Positions 9,157 to 18,765 of a DNA stretch of 64,000 bases are shown piece by piece (positions within the stretch are counted from its first letter, which is position 1; every line of letters starts with the position of its first letter). Made by a program: the position numbers and the translations under genes. The notes under the pieces are model-generated. The model did no database searches. It saw only the letters and a program-made list of their open reading frames with translations, and had not been told where the DNA came from. Source of the DNA: Herbaspirillum rubrisubalbicans (GTDB taxonomy: Bacteria; Pseudomonadota; Gammaproteobacteria; Burkholderiales; Burkholderiaceae_D); assembly GCF_003719195.1 (NCBI RefSeq), contig NZ_CP024996.1, positions 3,410,001 to 3,474,000 on the forward strand, written 5' to 3'.

Positions 9157-10197
9157 GATCATTTCCTTTCGAAGGAAGACAGCGAAGAGCAAGCCCCGCA
9201 TTTGCCGCAACCGGCCTTGGCATCTGCGGCGCGCATCCCGGCACTGTCCAGCATGGCGGCCAGCGGCGCCAGCAGACGGCGCATGGCCGCGCCATCCGGT
9301 GCAGGATGATCTTCCAGGGGCGTGCCGGAGATCGGCACGAAAGGCACCACGAAGGGATACACACCCAGCGCAATCAACTGTTCGCTCATGCGCAGGATGG
9401 CGTCGTCGCTGTCGCCCAGGCCGGCCAGGATGTAGGTGCTGACCTGCCCGCGGCCGAACACCTCGACGGCAGCGGCGAAGGCTTCCAGGTAACGTTCGAC
9501 CGGGACCGTGGCCTTGCCCGGCATGATGCGCTTGCGCACCTCGGGGGTGACCGCTTCCAGATGCATCCCCAGGGTATCGATGCCGGCATCGGACATGCGC
9601 CGGAACCAGGCGTTGTCGTCCGGGGGCTCGCACTGGCCCTGGATCGGCAGGTTCACGGCCGACTTCACGCCGAAGGCACTCTCGCACAGCAGTTGCGCGC
9701 CGCGGTCGGTGGCGTTGGGGGTGCCGGTGGTCATGACCATGTGCTTGACGCCATCCAGCAGCACCGCTGCCCGCGCCACCTCGCCCAGTTGCTCGGGGGT
9801 CTTGCGCAGGATGGTGCGACCGGCTGCCAGCGACTGGCCGATGGCGCAGAACTGGCAGGACTTGCGGCGGCTCTCGTAGCGGATGCAGCTTTGCAGGATG
9901 GTGGTGGCCAGCACATCGGCCCCGTGCAGGGTGGCGATCTTGCCGTAGGGGATGCCATCGAAGGTCTGCATCTTGTAGAAACGCGGCTGCCGCGGGAAGG
10001 ACACCACGCCCACCTCCACCCCGTCACGCAGGATGCGCGCAGCACCATCGGCGCCCGGCTGGGTCGCCACGTAGGGCGAGGACCAGGCCCCGGCGGTATG
10101 CACCGGAATCATCACGGTATGACCATCGACGGTTACCGCCTTGTGGTCCGAGGGACCGGCCCCGCCGCGCCGGCTTTGTGCGCCGGCAGTGGGATCG

Positions 10198-11280
<1,083 letters not shown>

Positions 11281-11295
11281 GGGCCACCCTTTCGC

Positions 11296-11778
11296 TTACA
11301 GGGTCCAGGTGTCGAGAATGAAGGCGTTGTCGCGACGATGCAGCAACACCAGATCCAGTACGTCCAGCGGATTGATGGGACGGATGCCCGGGATCAGCGA
11401 AGGCTCGCCATGACCGTACAGCGCCTGCAGGGCGAAGCGGCAGGCATAGACCTTGCCGCCCTCTTCCATGAACTTGACGATCTGCTTGTTGAAGTTCTGG
11501 TGGCCGGGGAAGGCTTCGTCGCCCAGTGTCGGAAAACCGCGCTGCACGCCCAGGGTCACGCCCGGGCCATAGAGCAGGATGGAGGTCTCGAAACCCTTGC
11601 GCTTCAAGCGCGTGGCCTGCAGCAGGTTGACGAAACCGATCGAGCCTTCGAAGGCCACGGTATGGAAGGTCACCAGTGCTTTTTCACCCGGCTGGGCTTT
11701 GACGTCTTCGAACACCTTCTCTTCATAATCCACCAGGAAATCGCCGGGGGCGTGGGCGGCTTGAGTGACTGCGGGCAT
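11296..11778 (-). CDS. Nitrogen starvation response protein (MSMEG_0572 / Sll0783 family)
   Basis: A 160-residue protein and the first gene of the Nit1C operon. The stretch [20 protein letters not shown] and the following [11 protein letters not shown] resemble DsrE/F-type alpha/beta folds, but no active-site cysteine is evident. The Synechocystis homologue Sll0783 is needed for polyhydroxybutyrate accumulation during nitrogen starvation, which ties this cluster to carbon storage and redox balance. It starts 15 bp upstream of the nitrilase. A sigma-54-like promoter candidate lies about 70 bp upstream of its ATG. Confidence 0.9.
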   Translation of the reverse strand: MPAVTQAAHAPGDFLVDYEEKVFEDVKAQPGEKALVTFHTVAFEGSIGFVNLLQATRLKRKGFETSILLYGPGVTLGVQRGFPTLGDEAFPGHQNFNKQIVKFMEEGGKVYACRFALQALYGHGEPSLIPGIRPINPLDVLDLVLLHRRDNAFILDTWTL

Positions 11779-11856
11779 GGTGATACTCCTCTCGATTGCT
11801 GTTGGTCTGCACTTGGGGAAGTGGTCCGGCGACCTTGCCGTGACGCTGGCATTGAA

Positions 11857-11872
11857 TGCATCAGGTGTGCCA
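11857..11872 (-). promoter_or_regulatory. Candidate sigma-54 promoter of the Nit1C operon
   Basis: Read on the minus strand the sequence is TGGCACACCTGATGCA. It matches the -24/-12 consensus TGGCACR-N4-TTGCW at all but one position, with the required ten bases between GG and GC. The predicted transcript start is near 11846, leaving a leader of about 68 bases before the first gene. A sigma-54 promoter is expected for nitrogen-starvation genes. The single mismatch falls in the -12 element, so this needs an experiment. Confidence 0.5.
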
Positions 11873-12141
11873 GCAAGACGCCATCAATGCTGCAATTGAC
11901 TGCATCAATATCCATACAATCGCGGTTTTCCGAGAACCTCTCCAGCACCCTCGCGGCTTGCAGAAACACACTGTATGGGAAGCTTTTTGCGCCCCGCGAA
12001 GCAATCCATTCAATCCCTCCATACAATCGCGCAAACCCTTGCGCACCCTGATACAGCGGCGTGTTTTAGGCTGGTGCAGACAAACCCGGAAGCATGATGC
12101 AAGGCAGTGCAGAGGCAGCCCTGTCAGAGCGCCATTGGATG

Positions 12142-12158
12142 GAATGCAAATTGCATTC
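12142..12158. repeat. 17-bp perfect dyad upstream of the MocR gene
   Basis: GAATGCAA and TTGCATTC are exact inverted copies separated by one base. The site is 60 bp before the MocR start codon and could be an autoregulatory operator. Its outer part (CATTGAATGCA, as the complement) recurs at 11850-11860 beside the Nit1C promoter. Confidence 0.6.
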
Positions 12159-12217
12159 AATGAAGAAATGCGATGCAGTCAATATTGAGTACAGGCAAGC
12201 CCAGCGAGGAAAGCACC

Positions 12218-13612
12218 ATGCCCAAGAACAGCACCCTGTGGGTTCCCAAATTGAAGAAAGGCAGCGGCCCGCTCTACCTGGCCATTGCCAATGCGATTGC
12301 CGAGGATGTCGCCACCGGCCAACTGCAACCGGAACAGCGCCTGCCCCCGCAGCGCAAGCTGGCCGAGCTGCTGGCACTGGACTTCACCACCGTGGCGCGG
12401 GCCTATACCGAAGCACATCGACGCGGCCTGGTGGATTCGGTGGTGGGACGCGGCACCTTCGTCTGCGGCAAGCGCCGCCCGCGCATCCCGCGCGTGACCG
12501 AAGGCCGGCCCAATGTCGATATGTCGATGAACATGCCGCCCGAACCGGAATCGAGCGAACTGGTGGCCCTGATGCAGGCGGGCTGGAACAAAGTCAACGG
12601 CAAGCTGCGCGAGCTGATGCGCTACCAGGATTTCGGCGGTTCAGCGGAAGACCGCGAAGCCGGGGCACTGTGGCTGCGCCGGCGTGGACTGGTGGTGGAA
12701 CCGCAACGGCTGCTGGTTACGCCCGGCGCACAGTGCGCGCTGCTGGCCATTCTCACCATGCTGGTAGGACCGGGCGGCGTGCTGTGCTGCGAGGATGTGA
12801 CCTATCCCGGTCTGCGCGCTCTGGCCGGGCAACTGGGCATCAAGCTGGTCGGCTTGCCGATGGACAATGAAGGCATCGACGCCGTGGCCTTTGCCGGCGC
12901 CTGCGCGCAGTACGCGCCCAAGGCCTTGTACTGCAACCCTACCCTGCTCAACCCGACCACCTGCACCACCTCGCTCTCGCGCCGCCAGGCCCTGGTGGAA
13001 ATTGCCCGTCATTATGAAGTGGCCATCATCGAGGATGATGCCTACGGCTTCCTGCCGCGCACTGCTCCCCCGGCCATCGCCAGCCTGGGCAGCGAGCTGA
13101 CCTTCTACGTCACGGGTCTGGCCAAGAGTGTAGGAGCGGGCTTGCGCATCGCCTATCTGGTGGCGCCAGACGCCAGCTCGGCGGCACGCCTGACGGCATC
13201 CCTGCGCGCCACCACCGTGATGGCTTCGCCCATCACCTCCACGCTCGCCACACACTGGATCCGCGATGGCGTGGCCGACCTGGCGCTGGCCAACATCCGC
13301 AAGGAATCGATGGCGCGCCAGAAGATCGCCGCCCGCATCCTGCCCGAGCACAGCTATGCCTCGGAGCCGGAAGCATTTCATTTATGGATCAAGCTGCGCG
13401 GCGGCTGGCAGGCCAGCAGCTTTGCCGCGCAGATGCGTTCCTCAGGCATCGGCGTGGTGGCCAGCGACGCCTTTGCCGTGAGTGCCGCGCCCGAGCAGGC
13501 CGTGAGGGTATGCATCGGCGGCATTGCCAGCCGGCATGACATCCAACATGCGCTGGAAGTGATCCGCGATGCGCTCAATGAGGCGCCACTGGCGCGACCG
13601 GCGGTGGTCTAG
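12218..13612 (+). CDS. MocR-type PLP-dependent regulator (GntR HTH fused to aminotransferase fold)
   Basis: A 464-residue regulator. Residues ~15-85 form a GntR-type winged helix (RLPPQRKLAELLALDFTTVARAY). The rest is a fold-type I aminotransferase-like domain with YCNPTLLNPTT, the PLP-contacting IIEDDAYGFL and a Schiff-base lysine in GLAKSVGAGLRIAY. The ATG at 12218 has a GAGGAA ribosome-binding site; the frame stays open back to 12173. MocR proteins usually sense PLP or an amino compound and control divergent genes, so this is the probable Nit1C regulator. Confidence 0.9.
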   Translation: MPKNSTLWVPKLKKGSGPLYLAIANAIAEDVATGQLQPEQRLPPQRKLAELLALDFTTVARAYTEAHRRGLVDSVVGRGTFVCGKRRPRIPRVTEGRPNVDMSMNMPPEPESSELVALMQAGWNKVNGKLRELMRYQDFGGSAEDREAGALWLRRRGLVVEPQRLLVTPGAQCALLAILTMLVGPGGVLCCEDVTYPGLRALAGQLGIKLVGLPMDNEGIDAVAFAGACAQYAPKALYCNPTLLNPTTCTTSLSRRQALVEIARHYEVAIIEDDAYGFLPRTAPPAIASLGSELTFYVTGLAKSVGAGLRIAYLVAPDASSAARLTASLRATTVMASPITSTLATHWIRDGVADLALANIRKESMARQKIAARILPEHSYASEPEAFHLWIKLRGGWQASSFAAQMRSSGIGVVASDAFAVSAAPEQAVRVCIGGIASRHDIQHALEVIRDALNEAPLARPAVV

Positions 13613-13649
13613 GCGCAGCAGCCGCAAGCCGCAGGATGCGGCAATACCA

Positions 13650-15116
13650 TCAGGGTTGGCGTAACGGCGCAATCGCCGATCGACCCAGCGTACCGGCACT
13701 GGCCAGCAGACGCAGACGCGCAGAGCGCCAGTCTGCCAACGAGCGCACGCGCTCCTGTTCAGCATCTGCCAGCGCCGCCTGGACATTGAGCATTTCCACG
13801 ATATCGGCGATTCCCCTGTCGTATCTGCGTTGCACGTTCTCCAAGGCATGTCGTGCAGCATCCAGCAATGCTTGCGATGACACCAGGCTGGCCAGTGCCG
13901 CCGTTGCCTCGGCATGAGCAACGGCAATATCGCCCAGGATTTGCGACTGGGTCTCTCTGAGTTCCGCCTCTTTGAGTTCGATCTGTCCCTGCGCCCCGCG
14001 TACTTTGTAGGTGTGGGAGAAACCGTCGAACAGGGGAATATTGAGACTGACCCCGACCACGGTCTCCCGGCCTTGCGTGAGCGTGCCGGCCTGATTGGGA
14101 CGGCCATTGAAATAGCGGCTCGCGCTCAGATCCACCGTAGGCAGGCCATCGGCGCGGGTCGCTTCGAGCTTGTTACGCGCTGCTTCCAGCCGCGAGCGTG
14201 CGGCGAGGATGGCGGGATGCTGCTGGCGGGCTGCTTCCAACCAGTCGGCAAGATCCTGTTCAAGCGTGGATTGTTCATCTTCCATATCAGCGGCCAGCGC
14301 CATACCTGGCACATCCTGCGCTTGCAAACCGATGACCACCATCAGTGCAGTCAGCGCTTTCTTGTATTGGCCCATGGCCCGGGCACGCTCCAATTCGGCC
14401 TTGGCCAAAGACGTCTGTGCCTGCAATGTGTCTGTTTTCGCGCCAAGCCCGCGCGCTTCGCGCCGCCGTGCCACGGCCAGCGTCTCGCGCGCCAAGGATT
14501 CCCCGCGCTGACGCGCCACCAGGTTGGCCGAGGCCGTTTGCGCTTCAAAATAGAGACTGATCACGCTGGTCAAAAGACGCTGAATGGCTGCGTCATGGCT
14601 GGCGGAGGCCGCATCCAGCAAGGCGTCGGCAGCCCTGCGCTTGGCACTTCTGGCGCCCGCGTCGAGCAAGCGCCAGGTCAGCGTGTAATAGTGCGAACGA
14701 TTGGACTGACGGCGATTGACCTGGAATGCGTTGTCGGCGTACTCGGCGTGCGTCGAGGATTGATTGACGCCTGCACTCAACGTCGGCAGATAGGCGGCTC
14801 GCGCCTCGCCCACCTGGGCGGCCTGAATCTTGATATTGGCCCAAGCCATTTGGACCTGGGCATTGTGGCACAGCGCCCAATCAACCGCCTGAGCCAAGGG
14901 CAACACCATCCCTGCGGCTGGCTGGGACGGACTGCACGCGTAGGTGGATCTATCGCCCGGCAGGATCTTGCCATGATCCAGCTCGGGCGGTCGCGATAAC
15001 AAGGGGTCTTCCCATGGCGTGGCAAGATGCAGCGCCGATTCGGCCAAGGCTGGCTTGACCGCCAGGCAGAAGACCAGGGCCACCCAGCCCGCCATTCCAA
15101 TGCGTTCAACGCTCAT
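13650..15116 (-). CDS. TolC-family outer membrane channel of type I secretion locus A
   Basis: A 488-residue outer membrane efflux protein. A signal peptide precedes ...VKPALA-ESALHL near residue 25. The two repeated OEP domains carry the typical coiled-coil helices, for example VGEARAAYLPTLSAGVNQSS in the first half. It forms the outer membrane exit duct for the RTX substrate. It overlaps the HlyD gene by 11 bp, the same overlap as in locus B, so the two loci share an origin. It is convergent with the MocR gene, with only 37 bp between the stops. Confidence 0.92.
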   Translation of the reverse strand: MSVERIGMAGWVALVFCLAVKPALAESALHLATPWEDPLLSRPPELDHGKILPGDRSTYACSPSQPAAGMVLPLAQAVDWALCHNAQVQMAWANIKIQAAQVGEARAAYLPTLSAGVNQSSTHAEYADNAFQVNRRQSNRSHYYTLTWRLLDAGARSAKRRAADALLDAASASHDAAIQRLLTSVISLYFEAQTASANLVARQRGESLARETLAVARRREARGLGAKTDTLQAQTSLAKAELERARAMGQYKKALTALMVVIGLQAQDVPGMALAADMEDEQSTLEQDLADWLEAARQQHPAILAARSRLEAARNKLEATRADGLPTVDLSASRYFNGRPNQAGTLTQGRETVVGVSLNIPLFDGFSHTYKVRGAQGQIELKEAELRETQSQILGDIAVAHAEATAALASLVSSQALLDAARHALENVQRRYDRGIADIVEMLNVQAALADAEQERVRSLADWRSARLRLLASAGTLGRSAIAPLRQP

Positions 15117-16449
15117 TGAGCGCCTCCCGTTGATGCCGCATCAGTGGCGAGAGCACATATTCGATCACGCGCCGCGTCCCGGTCTTGATCTCGACACTCA
15201 CGCTCATGCCTGCCAATACCGGCAAACTCTTGCCATCCACCACCAAGGTATTCTTGTCCAGCACGATCTTGGTCGAGTAGAGCAGACCACGCTTCTCATC
15301 CGGGATGGCATCTCGTGAGACGTGACGCACCCTGGCCGCAAGCGTGCCGTACTTGGTGTAATCAAACGCATCGATCTTGACGCGTGCCTCCTGGCCGACC
15401 TGCAAGAAACCGACATCACGGTTTTCCAGGAAAGCTTCCACCTCCACCTCCGTGTCTTCCGGCACGATCTGCATCAAGGGCTGTGCGGCAGCAACGACGC
15501 CACCGACCGTATGCACATTGAGCTGCTGCACCGTTCCGCTGACTGGGGCGATCAACTTGAGCAAGCGACTGTGCTCCCTTGCCCGCCGCTGATCCTGCTG
15601 TGCTGATTCGATCACGCGAGTGGCTTCGATACGGGCATCATGGGCCTCCTTGAGGGTCTGTGCGATCAGTGAAGCACGTTGGCTAATCGCTTCGGCCAGT
15701 TGGCCTTTGAGGTCTATCCTGGCCTGTTCTCGTTCCAGCCATGCATGACGCGACACGGTCTGATCGGCCACCAATGCCTGATAGTCCAGAGCCCTCTGGC
15801 TGGCCAATGGCAGCGCCGCGCCATAGCGTGCAATCTCCTCATCCATGCGCCGCAAGCGCGCCATGAAATCCTGATACTGGCCATCCAGTTGGTGACTGAC
15901 CGCCTCCCATTGATACCGTTCTACGCCATCGATCGCAGGCAGGTTTGGCGCGCGCCGGTTCTGCACCGCGAGTATCAGCGCGCTGGCACGCGCAGCTTGC
16001 AAGCGGGCCTGGGCTACCGTATCGGAGGCCTTGTCGTGTTCGGCGTCACTGCTGCTGGAATCAAGTTCGATCAGCACATCCCCCGCACGTACAGCCTGAC
16101 CTTCGCGCACATGCAGTGCTTTCACGCTCGACACATCCACCGAGGCAATGGTCTTGGTCCGCGCAGACGGGATGACCTTGCCGGTGGCGTTGACGATGAT
16201 GTCCATCCGGCCAAAGATCGACCAGAGCAGGGCAAAGACCACGATGAGCATGAGCGCGCGGCCAGTCCAGCGCAAGGACTTGGAGTCCGGCGCTTCCTGC
16301 AGGGCCAACGCGGCTGGCAGGAATTGAGCCTCATCCTGATTGAAGAAATCGTTTTTCAGACTGCGGCGGATAGTCCAGAAATGCCGGAACACCGAGTAAT
16401 AGCGTCGCCAAAGCGCATGGCTTGCTTGCAGGCGGTGGCGTAAGCTCAT
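15106..16449 (-). CDS. HlyD-family type I secretion periplasmic adaptor, locus A
   Basis: A 447-residue membrane fusion protein. One membrane segment lies near residues 62-82 (LMLIVVFALLWSIFGRMDIIV), then a lipoyl-like half, a long coiled coil (~110-300), and the C-terminal half with APVSGTVQQLNVHTVGGVV. It bridges the ABC exporter and TolC. The cytoplasmic N-terminal region of ~60 residues is the part that usually recognises substrate. Stop and start overlap with the ABC gene as ATGA. Confidence 0.93.
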   Translation of the reverse strand: MSLRHRLQASHALWRRYYSVFRHFWTIRRSLKNDFFNQDEAQFLPAALALQEAPDSKSLRWTGRALMLIVVFALLWSIFGRMDIIVNATGKVIPSARTKTIASVDVSSVKALHVREGQAVRAGDVLIELDSSSSDAEHDKASDTVAQARLQAARASALILAVQNRRAPNLPAIDGVERYQWEAVSHQLDGQYQDFMARLRRMDEEIARYGAALPLASQRALDYQALVADQTVSRHAWLEREQARIDLKGQLAEAISQRASLIAQTLKEAHDARIEATRVIESAQQDQRRAREHSRLLKLIAPVSGTVQQLNVHTVGGVVAAAQPLMQIVPEDTEVEVEAFLENRDVGFLQVGQEARVKIDAFDYTKYGTLAARVRHVSRDAIPDEKRGLLYSTKIVLDKNTLVVDGKSLPVLAGMSVSVEIKTGTRRVIEYVLSPLMRHQREALNER

Positions 16450-18638
16450 GGCGCCTCCGCCGCTGGCACCACGCCCTGTGACTGAGGATCGCCTTGGAGC
16501 TGGAACAGATGCGCGTAGATACCATTGGGTATCTTGAGCAATTCCTCATGCCGTCCACTTTCGGCAATCTGGCCACGCTCCATCACGATGATGCGATGCG
16601 CATCCCGCACGGCAGAGAGTCGATGCGCAATGATCAGGACCGTGCGCCCGGCGCAGATCTTGCGCATGTTGTCCTGGATGACCCGTTCCGACTCATAGTC
16701 CAGGGCACTGGTGGCCTCATCGAAGATGAGGATGCCCGGATTACCGATCAGGGCGCGGGCGATCGCGATACGCTGTCGCTGCCCGCCCGACAATCCGCTC
16801 CCATGCTCTCCCACCAGCGTGTCATACCCCTCGGGCAATTCACAGATGAAATCATGGGCGCCGGCCAGGCGGGCGGCCGCGATGATGGTTTCGATGGGCA
16901 GTGAAGGATCGGCCAGCGCGATATTGTCACGAATGGAGCGCGAAAAAAGCACATTTTCCTGTAGTACGACGCCGATCTGTTGGCGCAGCGAAGCCGTGTC
17001 GATGACGGCAATATCCTGCCCATCGACGCTCACTCTGCCTCTGTCACACACATAGAGCCGCTGCACCAGCTTGGTCAGCGTGCTTTTTCCTGAACCGGAG
17101 CGACCAACGATGCCGATCACCTCGCCCGGTTTCACCTGCAAGGAAACATCGCGAATGACGTCTTGCGCATCGGGGCGATAACGGAAGCAAACCTGATGAA
17201 AGCTGATCGCGCCGGCCAGCTTGGGTATGCGTGTCTTCTGGCCAGCCACCTCGGAGCGCGCATCCAGCACATCCCCCAGGCGGCTCATGGAAATGCCGAC
17301 CTGCTGAAAATCATTCCAGAGCTGCGCCAGACGCAGGATAGGTGAAGAAACCTGGCCGGCCAGCATATTAAAGGCCACCAGCTCGCCCACCGATAGCTGG
17401 TTTTCCACCACCAGCTTGGCGCCGAGCCACATGATGCCAACCGTCACCAACTTACTGATCAAACCGACGCTGCCGCTGGCCACCAGTCCGATGTTGGTGG
17501 TCGTTAGCCCCGCTGCCACGTAGGCCGCCAGTTGCTGGTCCCACTTCTGCTGCCAACGGGGCTCAACGGCCATGGCCTTGACGGTATCCATGCCCGTCAA
17601 TGTCTCCACCAGGAAAGCCTGGTTTTCCGCTCCCTTGTTGAATTTCTCGTTCAGACGCGCGCGCAGAATCGGCGTGAAGATCAGTGACAGCAGCAAGTAG
17701 ATGGGGATGGAAGCCAGCACGATCAGGCTCAGCGGCACGCTATACCAAAACATCACTGCAATGAAGATGAAGGAAAAGACCAGATCCAATACCAGCGTCA
17801 TGGCATTGCTGGTGAGGAAAGTACGGATATTCTCCAGTTCCCGGATACGGGCGATGGAGTCGCCTGCGCGCCTGGCCTGGAAATAACTGATGGGCAGGCT
17901 CAAGAGATGCTTGAACAGCCGGGCCCCCAGCTCGACATCAATCTTGCTGCTGGTCCTGGCAAAGACTGCCGTTCGAATTGCCGTCAACACGGCCTCGAAC
18001 ACGGTGGCCGCCAGAAGACCGATGGCAATCACATTGAGCGTGGTCATGGCGTTGTTGACCAGCACCTTGTCCATCACCACCTGGAAAAACATCGGCGTCA
18101 CCAGCCCAATGATCTGCAGTACCAGGGACAGCAGCAGCACCTCGACGATCATCTTGCGATACTTGACGATGGAAGGGATGAACCAAGTGAAATCGAACTT
18201 CGCCATCTCGGCGGCAAAGCTGGCCTTGCTGGTCAGCAAGACCATCTGACCTGACCAGAACTGCTCGAACTCCGGGCTGGTCATCACCCGTAACGATTGA
18301 CCAGGTTGTTGAATCAGTATTCGCCAGGGGGTCTGCGTCTGATCCAGTTTGCCGATCAGAAAAAATCGACCGCTGCGGTCGATGCCCATGGCTGGCAGCG
18401 CAATACGATCCAGTCGCATCATTTCCGTGCGCACGCAGCGGGCCTTCATACCCAGCGACTTCGCCGCCAACAAGACGGTATCCAGATGGAACGGCTGGCG
18501 ACCGAACTGATGCTGCAATTGCAGCGCATCGGCGGCTATGCCATGCAGCTTGGCCATCATCATCAGACACTGCAGTCCGGTATCAACAGCAGCGCTGCCC
18601 ACATCCTCGGCTGCATCATTCACAGTCTCGCTCTTCAC
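16446..18638 (-). CDS. Type I secretion ABC exporter (permease-ATPase with dead C39-like domain), locus A
   Basis: A 730-residue exporter fusing three modules. An N-terminal C39-like domain spans ~1-140. The catalytic cysteine position reads DTG and the histidine position reads GRF, so it is a non-proteolytic C39-like domain of the HlyB kind. Six membrane helices (~165-450) are followed by an ATPase with Walker A GRSGSGKST, signature LSGGQRQR and Walker B LIFDEATSALD. It drives export of the RTX protein encoded just upstream. Confidence 0.94.
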   Translation of the reverse strand: MKSETVNDAAEDVGSAAVDTGLQCLMMMAKLHGIAADALQLQHQFGRQPFHLDTVLLAAKSLGMKARCVRTEMMRLDRIALPAMGIDRSGRFFLIGKLDQTQTPWRILIQQPGQSLRVMTSPEFEQFWSGQMVLLTSKASFAAEMAKFDFTWFIPSIVKYRKMIVEVLLLSLVLQIIGLVTPMFFQVVMDKVLVNNAMTTLNVIAIGLLAATVFEAVLTAIRTAVFARTSSKIDVELGARLFKHLLSLPISYFQARRAGDSIARIRELENIRTFLTSNAMTLVLDLVFSFIFIAVMFWYSVPLSLIVLASIPIYLLLSLIFTPILRARLNEKFNKGAENQAFLVETLTGMDTVKAMAVEPRWQQKWDQQLAAYVAAGLTTTNIGLVASGSVGLISKLVTVGIMWLGAKLVVENQLSVGELVAFNMLAGQVSSPILRLAQLWNDFQQVGISMSRLGDVLDARSEVAGQKTRIPKLAGAISFHQVCFRYRPDAQDVIRDVSLQVKPGEVIGIVGRSGSGKSTLTKLVQRLYVCDRGRVSVDGQDIAVIDTASLRQQIGVVLQENVLFSRSIRDNIALADPSLPIETIIAAARLAGAHDFICELPEGYDTLVGEHGSGLSGGQRQRIAIARALIGNPGILIFDEATSALDYESERVIQDNMRKICAGRTVLIIAHRLSAVRDAHRIIVMERGQIAESGRHEELLKIPNGIYAHLFQLQGDPQSQGVVPAAEAP

Positions 18639-18713
18639 GCTTTCCTTCTACGACAAGATACGACCAACAATACGAAGCGACTCCATCTCTGCTGACGAGC
18701 CACCGCCCTCGGT

Positions 18714-18743
18714 GATGACCGGCCCGGTTGCGAGCCGGTCATC
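18714..18743 (-). promoter_or_regulatory. Hairpin between RTX gene and ABC exporter gene, locus A
   Basis: GATGACCGGC and GCCGGTCATC are perfect 10-bp inverted repeats with a 10-base loop, placed just after the RTX stop codon. There is no T-run on either side, so it looks more like an mRNA-stabilising or partial-attenuation hairpin than a full terminator. Locus B has a hairpin at the same relative place. Confidence 0.55.
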
Positions 18744-18765
18744 TTCAACGCTTAAGGTGAAGGAA

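Larger units (their letters stand above)
11779..12217. other. Divergent intergenic region between Nit1C operon and MocR regulator
   Basis: This 439-bp gap contains no gene. It holds a sigma-54-like promoter for the Nit1C operon (11857-11872, minus strand), a 13-bp direct repeat CCATACAATCGCG at 11912-11924 and 12019-12031, a perfect dyad GAATGCAAATTGCATTC at 12142-12158, and an inverted copy of CATTGAATGCA near each promoter (11850-11860 and 12152-12162). These are good candidates for binding sites of the divergent MocR-type regulator. Confidence 0.7.
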
